Shown here piece after piece: positions 55,780-64,000 of a stretch of 64,000 nt of DNA (positions within the stretch are counted from its first letter, which is position 1; every line of letters starts with the position of its first letter). This DNA is from Albugo candida (Eukaryota; Oomycota; Peronosporomycetes; Albuginales; Albuginaceae). The notes beneath the pieces were generated by a model. The model ran no database searches and had not been told where the DNA came from. It saw only the letters and a list, made by a program, of their open reading frames with translations. The stretch covers positions 1 to 64,000 of the forward strand of contig CAJNAR010000010.1 of the NCBI GenBank assembly GCA_905220665.1. The letters are read 5' to 3'. The translations under genes were made by a program, and so were the position numbers.

Positions 55780-57915
55780 GGTTGCATCCCGTCACTATCA
55801 CCACAATGGCACCACCCAGAAAATGTTCAGAGTAACTCAAAGTGGCTAGAGTTTAGAAAAAAGTTCGAACTGAAGCTTTCAGAACGAAATACGACGCTGA
55901 AAATTCTACTAGAGAACTTGGCCAGCCTCCCGATTTCAATGAGCCACCTTTTTGGCCCGCTGAAAAAACGGGTGGACGAAGACTCGGATCTTGAGGTCGA
56001 AGAGGCTGAGGGTTTTACTGATTATAATGTGGTATTTGTAGCACTGAGAATACACTCTATCTCGAATCGTCCGGGTCGGTACATTGGGACTCGAGCCGTA
56101 CTCGACGACGAAAAACGTGCAGAAGACCACAACACCGCACTTGGTTCTCACCGACTTGAAACATACTTTCGATTTATGACTCAAGATGCACAAGCAGGAC
56201 AAAGAAAGGAAGCAGAAAAACTGATGACGAGGATGATGATGAGCCAGAAAGTAATTACAAGGAAGAGGGACACCCTGCAGCTGGAATGCTGCAACTTGAC
56301 CATCAGGTCAAATAGACACACCAATAAGTCAAAACGTGCACGACTAGCTGCTATCGCATCTTGTTCGAGTCCCCTTCCAACGGGCTATCCTGTAAGTTGA
56401 GGCTGTTAATTGTTTGATCTAGTACATTTTTTGAATTTGAATTTCACTATTTTAATGATGCTTCATTTGTACAGAAGCTTCAAGCCTCGATAGTCATTTC
56501 CCAGGCAGCCGGGAAAGGATTATGGTTTTGTTGACTGCTTCGCACCTGGGGAACCATGTATCTCGCCACTGGTGATCTTCCGAGCAGAAAGCAAGGCCAG
56601 CATATCAACTCAGGCATCGTTTTAATGGATGAAGGTGTTCTTGCCAGAGTCGATTGTATCTCCGTAAGAACAAGTGCAAAATTGAACCCACTGACTTCAC
56701 CAAGCATATCACTCATCACATTCTTTTGAATGCATGGGGCTTCAAAGTGATTTCTGGTAAGACCGCCATCCGATGGATGCAGAGGCTAGGACTACAGTAT
56801 TCCGAAGCAAAGGAATGTTCGTCGATTGTCATGACAGTCCCGACGTTCTGGATTACCGTAATGTCTTCCGAAAACGCATGGCGGATATTGAAGTGCAGAT
56901 GCCAATATTCTCAGGAAAGGAGATGGAGATTAAACCTGGCCATTGGAAGAGCCAATCCTTTCTGTAACACACGATGGTCAGAAAAATCTACGGCTGCAAG
57001 ATGGGGAGAAACTACTTCGAAAAAGAGGAGCTGGAAGATCGATCCATGTCAGTAACTTCTTATCTGATTTTGGGGTTCGTCTATCACTGAATGATTTCAA
57101 GCAGCTCGAGCATCCCAAAAGAAGGGTGTGTTATTATGCACCCTGGCAAGAATTATGATGGGTGGTGGGCTGGTGAAGATAATTTCAAACAAGTGAGATA
57201 TCGTGCAATTACAGTCTTTTAAGGAACAGCACCCCACATCCACATCCCTCTTTGAGTTTGACAATTCTATAAGCCATGCTGCATTTGCTAGTGATTCCCT
57301 TGTCGGAAGATACTATATTTGGGATCAGGGTATACACAACCAAGGATGCGCAATGGAAAATGGAAGATAGCTCAGTCCAGCCAATGTGCTTCCCTAAGAT
57401 TTGAACTGATGTAACTCTTCGATTTGAAAAAGCTCTTGAGTTAAAATGCTATCCATTTGAATCATGTTTGTAAGCCTTCTATCTCTTTCAGTTTTGCCAA
57501 AGAGATCGAAAGTGTAGCTGATCGGGACATGTGGAAAGATGAAATGTGCCTCCGTTGCAATGGCAAGTGACTTGGCTCAACAATGTGCTGTGCAAAAAAT
57601 ACGATTGACCACGAACATGACTTCATGGAGCAGAAAGGCATGTTGGATGAACTAATCGTTGCTGCTGGACACATGATAATATTTGATCCGAAGTTTCACT
57701 GTGAGTCAAACTTAAATGAGAACTTCTGGGGTGCTGCCAAGGTGTATTCTCGCAAAAACTGTGACTACATCTGGAAAGGTCTGGTTAGAACAGTTCCTAA
57801 GGCTGCGGAATCCGTCCCCCTCACAAGCGATCGATGCCATGAACAAAAACGTTTCTGATAGATGGATTTATATCGGAAGGAATTGACGGGAAGGCTGCTG
57901 AATAAGCCGTGAAGA
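55780..57915 (+). pseudogene. DDE transposase of the type common in fungi, decayed
   Basis: The plus strand reads, in broken frames, KVISGKTAIRWMQRLGLQYS (about 56750), FVDCHDSPDVLDYRNVFRKR (about 56820), EPILSVTHDGQKNL with the first catalytic Asp (about 56950), GAGRSIHVSNFLSDFG (about 57030) and a FDNS-type second block (about 57260). Then come EQKGMLDELIVAAGH (about 57630), FHCESNLNENFWGAAKVYSR with the terminal Glu region (about 57690) and a GLVRTVPKAAESVPL tail. This order matches a DDE_3-like transposase family abundant in basidiomycetes. The N-terminal part from 55.78 kb (MAPPRK) is poorly preserved. Terminal repeats were not found. Confidence 0.75.
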
Positions 57916-58849
57916 AATACCGATGCCACCTTCGATCCCCCAACCCTATCATGATGGATATCAACGTGATCGGTGCAACTAATGGATGAATTGTAGAAAT
58001 GATCTTTGATTGTATCTGTACATATATAGCAACGGGGGTGACTATTGAAATAGGTGGTAAGTGATTTTAAACATTGAGCCATGCGATTGGCTACGATGGA
58101 AGAGTGGCTGTCCTCTAATTGGCTATCGTATTTTTGGAGTTCTTTATGGGCTGGCCAGAATGTTGCTGACCAAGCCAAATCTCTTGAAATTTCACAGCTC
58201 TAGAAATCCCATATCCTCGTCAACAATAACCGATCTTAAATCTGAGTATGTAATCCTCAAGCTTTTTATCTCTAGTTTTTTGTGACAGAGCCAGATTTTG
58301 ATCAAAATAAACCCTACTGGCTATGATGCAGCTCGAACAACCCCTTAAATAGTTGATGGTTATAGATGTCCCGCATTGTATGCATTTGTTTTGGAGAATT
58401 GGTATTTTCACCCACAGAGCTTGCTACTTCCACCCACCACGTGGCTTTCTAAACAATCAGATCACGGCGGTTTACCACCCAACTACAGTCTTTGCAATGT
58501 ATAGTTGGGCAAACTTCAGGATACTAGAGAGTAATGAGCGTTCTAACAATGGAAAGGAGAAGAGATTTGTTTGGGTTTTATACACAAATTCAGTTTTTTC
58601 CCTTACTTTGTTCACCTGCATCAGTTCCCTTGAATTCATTGCTGTGTACTGTTGACAGGATAACCAAAGGTGGAACAGAATATGTCATCAAAATTTGGAA
58701 TATCCTTTCACCTTGCCTACATGATGAAAATGGTGTTGAAGTCTTTGTGGGACATTTTCGGATATCATGTCCCTCCCTGTTACATTCTTACATCGCCGCG
58801 TAGGCTTCATTGAAGTCACAAATGCTGACAATTTGCGCTTTGTTGATGA
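57916..58849. other. Degenerate stretch between transposon remnants
   Basis: Short frames only; no gene recognised. Probably repeat sequence. Confidence 0.3.
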
Positions 58850-60660
58850 AAAGGGAACCTGATCTTAGGCTCCTAGCGGACGTCCTTTTGCCTTCACGAC
58901 AAAAGGTTCAGCGAGGGCCGAAAGATTCCCACATGACAATTCCGAAATCCTAGCATGAATGATCGACTGTTGGGCTGGGGAATAAAAAAAGTCGGCTTTT
59001 CAGTGATTTCAATTGGAGCTGAAAGGATGCAATGTTGTTCGACATGATGAAAACCTGCTTGGCCACTTCCATTCTTGCATTATCATCAATGTCGAGTGGG
59101 TTCCAACGCTAATGTTAAGGGTATGGATGGGGCTGTTACAAAGCTAATGGAGTTCATGCACACATAATTAGCCGATAGTGCTCCGTAAACGTATGATTAC
59201 ACGAATTGTTCAAATCCTCTTCAGGTCTATTACATTGCAGTTTGATAAAAGGAAAAAAGGACTCTCGTCCAGTCAGCTGCTCATAACTTATTACCACAGA
59301 ATACATGGGGGACTCGGATGCGCTCGCTAGAAACGTTTGATTCAAGCTACCGGTCTTGGTGGTCAATGGCCTGCTTCATTCTTTCCTGAATAAGATCCCG
59401 ATTAACAGTACCGCTTTGTAGCCGAATACGCTCCTTCAATTGCCAGCATTGAAGTATTTGAAAAATGCATCATTTTGTCTGTTCGGTCACGCACAACTTT
59501 TGCTTTATGCGGAATCCAGGTTTGATCTATGACCATTTGTCCAGCTTTCCAAAACTCCTTCTATTCTTTGTTCATGCCAAATTTTTTCTTCTTCCTTGCA
59601 ATTCGCGACTACATTTTTTCGATATGACTCAAGCATAGGAGATGTGCGCAGTCCGGAAAGATTCCTTTAATGGCACCACCTAGTGCCAAATCGCAATCTG
59701 TCACCAGAACGTCTAAAATTTGCATTAACATGCTTTGCAACTGCTGAAGTGTGCCACATATAATCTGTGCTTTCCTGATAATCTAGCCGTCGATTTTCTG
59801 TTGTCTTTGTGGCTGGCGCAGTCCACATCAGTGTATGAGGTAAGTTGTACTTAACCCTTTTGTGCCCCAAAACATATTCTTCCTGATATTGTTGACTTCA
59901 AGTACCAAAGAATTCTTACTATACCGGCAAGCAAAACGGATGGAGGTTGGACGGGCCATAAATAAATGTTTGACGCGCCCATTACCGGAGATTTTCACAC
60001 TATACGACCACGTGCTCTATGTGAGCTTATCAATTGACGCATGAATCGTGGACTTGCCTGCCAATTCTTTCAGATGAGATTGCGATTTGGAGTTGTAGAA
60101 GTTTTTGCCGTAGCCAGTGATTCGGGAAATTCACGATGCAAAAGCGTTAATCCATGATGTGCAGGGACTCCAGCTGATACACGTTCCTGTACGCGACCCT
60201 TTTCGTCCCCGTCATTTTTCGGCATCCTGGGTGCCCAGCCATATTCTCTGGAGCTTCATGATTGTGTTGGCTGTTCCGTTTTTTATACCTTCCAGCAACC
60301 ATCTCCACTTTCTTCCCAAAAGCTTCCCAAGGACACCCCTGAAGTCTGGTCCCTGTCTTTCGTGTCTTTCCATCAACATTTTCAGCAGAGCGTTTCCTAT
60401 ACTCCCCAACAAGATCAGAAGCGAACAAACTCTCTTTTCTCCACCTGAACATTTTATCGACAGCCGAAAGCCAAACTTACGACACGCATGGCGAACGTGT
60501 TCAATGAGATCACAGCGAGTGCCAAAAGCTTGGTTGCAATTGATGAAAGAGAACATTGATGAAGGTGGGGGGAAAGGAGATTTGGTGAGTGGAAATAGCA
60601 ATTCCCTTTTTTCTTCAGATGAGTGCCACTTGCCTCAGACGTTCTCACTAATACCACATA
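58850..60660 (-). pseudogene. MULE transposase, decayed
   Basis: Minus strand. The N-terminal DNA-binding part shows FGFRLSIKCSGGEK (about 60470), then GTRLQGCPWEAFGKK (about 60330) and QHNHEAPENMAGHPGCRKMT (about 60230). This is the FAR1-like pattern ending in HNHE. The catalytic core reads DVLVTDCDLALGGAIKGIFP followed by CAHLLCLSHIEK (59640-59720), with the catalytic Asp. C-terminal blocks are weak. Frameshifts and stops interrupt it. It is related to the MULE at 6.4-8.2 kb by the shared HNHE...GHP block. Confidence 0.82.
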
Positions 60661-60739
60661 CAAAGCACCTATAATTGGCTAATTCGTGTTTTAGTAATAT
60701 AATTGGTCGATATGGCGGCAATATTACTGCTTCGACGTA

Positions 60740-62408
60740 CAGTATAACGGATTCGACCAAATGGAAGAAGGTTGACTACTCCGATAAAAGTCCCTCCACA
60801 GAAGAACAGCTTTATATCCAGAACGGTTTTTTATTCCGCATCATCATCGACGACCAGCTCATCTAAGTCATCAAGGAAGTACATCAATCGAATCTATGTC
60901 CTAATTACGGACAAGCCATTACTCACGAAAAAGCGTTGCGTCGACATCATGGTGACAAATATTCCAATCTTCGTAGCTGTAAGCAAACCCTATAATGAGA
61001 ATAGATTTATGGATGACAGAGTCAGGCACAGCTTCTCACGCATTTTCAACCCAACGCACGACTATCTTTATGGAAGGTGGATTCTGGTTTCCCGCTCTTG
61101 TATACTCAACTTGGTCGGGCACTTTCCAAGCGTCAATCATAGGAGGTATATGATCCATAAATGAGATGTATATACCAATGTCGCCAGCCTAGAGGTAGGG
61201 TGTTAGTCCACCAGGGATCACTACTCACGCATTCACCCTTCGCAACCTTTGCGATATGCGCACGCATTGAGTCCCACACGAAGCCCTTTTGACCTGGGTT
61301 GGCGTCGAATACAGCGAATAACGCATAGTACAGCCACATGAGAAAAGAACACTATTCAGCCACGCCTTCTTTTGCGACGGCACGTCTACGTTGCCTTCTC
61401 GCTCCAATTTACCACTAACCTTGCAATTTTAAAAGACCATCGGAAGGAATTTCTTACCGGGTGCTGTGAAAGCTATAATCACTGTGACTCGCATTGAAGC
61501 AAACTCTGTTGACTTGAGCACGACATGTTTGGCTCCAATAACGTCGACAGGTTTCAAACGCGGATCCTCGAAGAACATAGAAGTCTCGTCCATCAAAATT
61601 GTACGCGATGGAGTGATAGTTGGGCAATGCGTGCAGAGGTAGATCATGTAGTCGATTGAGAGCGAGACGAGTTCATTGTACGACAGAGTCGTCAGATTTG
61701 TCGTTCGCCTCATCATGAGGTCAAAGCGGCCCACGAAGAGGTTGAGACACTTGTTCGAGGCAACAAAAGTCTCGTGGCCCTCTGAATGGGCGAGGTGGTA
61801 CGCAGTCACTTGGTTCCACTCGCAGGAGATCTTTAGCTTGAGAGAATTCGCTGCATGATGAGGTCGAATAAGATGCACTCGATGGCGTCCAGTTGAGGCT
61901 AAGAACTACCACCCTTGAGTCGTAACCGGTTCAACGAGGCGGCGAGAATATCGTCGCTCTTCTTCCACCAGTGTCACATCTCAGAAGGCGAGACCATCCA
62001 GCCATGATAATTCTGAAAGAAGGTGGCGGCACGGGTAGGCGCATTCGGGCAGGTTTTCTCCAACCAGTCAATGAATTCGCGCTTAAAATAGACGTAGACT
62101 TCGCGCTTTCCAGCCATAGAATTGGCCAGACGGTGAAATAGCCTGGGTAGCGCGGGCTTGTATGTGCTCTCTTCCTTCGGGCTTACACAGTCGGGTGTTT
62201 TTGACTGCGCTACTGCCGCGGCATTCTCGCTAGCACGATTTTTCTTTTCTCCCCATATTTTCGATTTTTCGATCTGTCTAGAAATCTAACTTATATCAAC
62301 AGAGCTTTCTATCCAAACAGGGTGTTCTAAATGGTAGAATCCGTTTAAATAAAAGCGCAATCTAATTCTAGATCGTAAATCTGATATACAAGAGAAGGTC
62401 GGTTACTG
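60740..62408 (-). mobile_element. Pogo/Tigger-like DNA transposon, decayed
   Basis: At the left end TA is followed by CAGTATAACGGATTCGACC (60740 on). This matches the CAGT start and TA target of pogo elements. The inside carries a pogo-type transposase on the minus strand. The right end may be the eroded GGTCGGTTACTG at 62397-62408, which is the complement of the left end with gaps. The right boundary is therefore weak. Confidence 0.6.
60900..62260 (-). pseudogene. Pogo-like DDE transposase, broken
   Basis: On the minus strand, from the right: YVYFKREFIDWLEKTCPNAP (about 62080), LNLFVGRFDLMMRRTTNLTT (about 61730), RTILMDETSMFFEDPRLKPV with the first catalytic Asp (about 61590), STEFASMRVTVIIAFTAPGK (about 61480), FVWDSMRAHIAKVAKG with the second Asp (about 61260) and AGDIGIYISFMDH (about 61180). 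A stop near 61980 and several frameshifts break it. The mix of a helix-turn-helix N-terminus and a DDE core fits the pogo/Tigger group. It has lost function. Confidence 0.8.
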
Positions 62409-63150
62409 TTCAATATATATAGTCCTAAACTGGTAGTAGTAATCTATGAATTTTTGATTCAGGTCTTCTTAAGAAAACGCCATTAGAATTTCTGCCGAAG
62501 CTGTGCATTTGTTGTTGAGTTGCTTAGTTGACTGGCAGGACGTTTCTACATCCTTCTAAAAAGGTCACTTGTTGCCGCTAGATATAAACGACATGAGCTC
62601 TTTACACATCGTTCTCCGACAGAAAGGGTTAAGCAGTAAATCAAAATCCACGAGAAAGCGCCAGAAATTGGATTGTAATTGCTCCACGTGCAGTGAGAAC
62701 GATGATCATCCAGAATTTACAGAAAATCGAGAAACTTGCACGATAGTCGTGTGTGGTTTGTCCAACCTACGCGTAATAAAAGTTGGTGCGAGGGGACAGA
62801 ACGAGCACTTCGTAGTAATGCATTCTTGAATGTCATGAAGAATGAGCTTGAGAACGAAGAGTTTATCATTCTCTGCTGTGCAGGAATTTTACAAATGCGA
62901 TCTTTGAAGGCTAAATTATAAGAATCAGATTTCTGATGGCAGTAATGTTTGGTCCGATGCCTGGTCTATATTAAATCAGATAACATACATTTTTGAAATG
63001 TTTATTACGTCTATTCGAATAACTCATACGAAAAGAAAAGAAATCACATTCGCTTGAGCGTTTTCAACGCCAGTATTATCCTTTTTCTTTTGGATTTTTC
63101 TAAGGGAACCGGTATAGCCCCCCATTCGGTATCACTCCCCCTTGATTAAA
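62409..63150. other. Gene-poor stretch with a direct repeat
   Basis: Two copies of AGGGAACCGGTAT followed by A/CGCC lie near 63104 and 63153. Short frames at 62569-62921 are unrecognised. Confidence 0.35.
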
Positions 63151-63730
63151 TTAGGGAACCGGTATCGCCACATCCGATAAATCAAATTACAGATTTTTTT
63201 TGTTAATTTTGGGTTGTGGACATAAGCGCCTGTTGTGACTTTGCTTGCAGGCCCCACATCTTCCTTTTCGCAGTTCCTGCCCCTTTCTTTAAATATACTC
63301 AAATGCGACCAAATCTCGTTTGGTACTCGTTGACCCTTTCGGCCGTCCACGTGAGGTCACTCTGGCCGGACCATTTATCCCTGGGCTTGAAGCTGATTCA
63401 AGGCAATTTAGATGCTGCTTAAGGAGGCGCTGGCTGTGTGGATGCAAGACCGAATAACGCTCTTGCAATCTTTTGATAATGTCCGAAAAGCTTGGTTTTC
63501 CTGAAGTGGCATTGCAGGATGCAGTGTGGGATGTATAGTCTTGTGAAGCCAACAGTGCTGGTAAAAATGAGCTCCATCCAAGATTGACCCAATCTTTTGA
63601 AGCTGTCTGATTACATGCGATCACGGCAATCCTTTAGTGCTCATAAATGTTCGAGTGCATTTTTCATCGTTATCCATCGATAGTGCCTTTTGGTACTGCT
63701 TGAAGACCTGCAGAAACAAATTAGGGTCAG
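63150..63730 (-). pseudogene. MULE C-terminal fragment (SWIM zinc finger), broken
   Basis: Minus strand: STKGLP then a stop in place of the usual Cys, then SHVIRQLQKIGSILDGAHF (about 63600), which is the C-terminal SWIM zinc-finger pattern of MULE transposases with the Cys codon lost. Downstream are RVTSRGRPKGSTSTKR (about 63330) and CGACKQSHNRRLC (about 63240), a knuckle like those at the end of other MULEs. The AT-hook-like RGRPKG resembles RGRPAG of the MULE at 8.05 kb. The rest of the gene would lie to the right of the window. Confidence 0.65.
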
Positions 63731-64000
63731 TTCATAGCTCGCCAGTACTGTACACAGCAGTATGTCTAGACTAGTGTCACATACTTCATTCAATGTGTAA
63801 TGTGACTTCTTTCTATTCACAGTTCTCCTGAAGGTTCCACTAAGGAGGATGACAATGTTTAAAGAATCGTATGCAACTTTTAGACTTATTCCCTGGCCCT
63901 GCGGTTGAGCTGCGAGAAACGATTTCTTATAAAACTGTTTCCAAATCCCCTGTTGAAACTGCGATCTTATTTTTCAAGGTTACATGCTCGCCTTCAATGC

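Noticed and set aside
1..64000. Bacterial features such as CRISPR arrays, operons and ribosome binding sites.
   Set aside because: No short spaced repeats of that kind; the window is clearly eukaryotic nuclear DNA.

Overview
The window is nuclear DNA of a eukaryote, most likely an oomycete and probably a white rust (Albugo-like). Four things point there. Genes carry many very short introns (about 43-67 nt) with GT...AG ends. eL39, eS26 and MED15 are clearly eukaryotic. Flagellar and basal-body genes are present (LZTFL1, SSNA1, LC8 dynein light chain). A signal-peptide protein at 51.5 kb carries the CX2CX5G signature of the Albugo CCG effector class. The species call is inference; the gene calls are read from the sequence.

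Layout. (1) 0-26 kb is a transposon graveyard. It holds the 5' half of a LINE with an intact ORF1 (minus), a tRNA-Phe-like sequence followed by an A32 tract, a decayed Tc1-like transposase, an inverted-repeat element, a decayed MULE, a decayed Ty1/copia element with both LTRs, and a second, decayed copy of the same LINE (plus strand, 15.7-24.7 kb) split by a MULE with about 140-bp terminal inverted repeats. (2) 26.3-47.9 kb is a compact housekeeping island: J-domain membrane protein, MED15, TOM22-like import receptor, eL39, LZTFL1, eS26, a large EF-hand protein, LC8, a putative mitochondrial protein, SSNA1, THOC5, a CAMK-like kinase, an XRCC3-like recombinase, a type II membrane glycosyltransferase-like protein and one uncertain small gene. 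Exon joins of the spliced genes were worked out by reading frame and homology and keep phase. (3) 47.9-50.9 kb is a broken minus-strand coding tract of unknown origin. (4) 50.9-53.6 kb holds a small signal-sequence protein and a CCG-type effector candidate whose frame breaks at an A13 run. (5) 53.6-64 kb is again decayed transposons: a DDE transposase, a MULE, a pogo/Tigger-like element and the tail of another MULE.

How the genes relate: there is no operon logic, but three genes for cilia or the microtubule motor (LZTFL1, LC8, SSNA1) lie within 8 kb, which suits a zoospore-forming organism. The effector candidates sit at the edge between the gene island and the repeats. The most unusual coding observations are an eS26 that has lost the second cysteine of both zinc-binding CXXC pairs, the A13 frame break in the CCG gene, and a LINE ORF2 that overlaps ORF1 with no AUG in sight.
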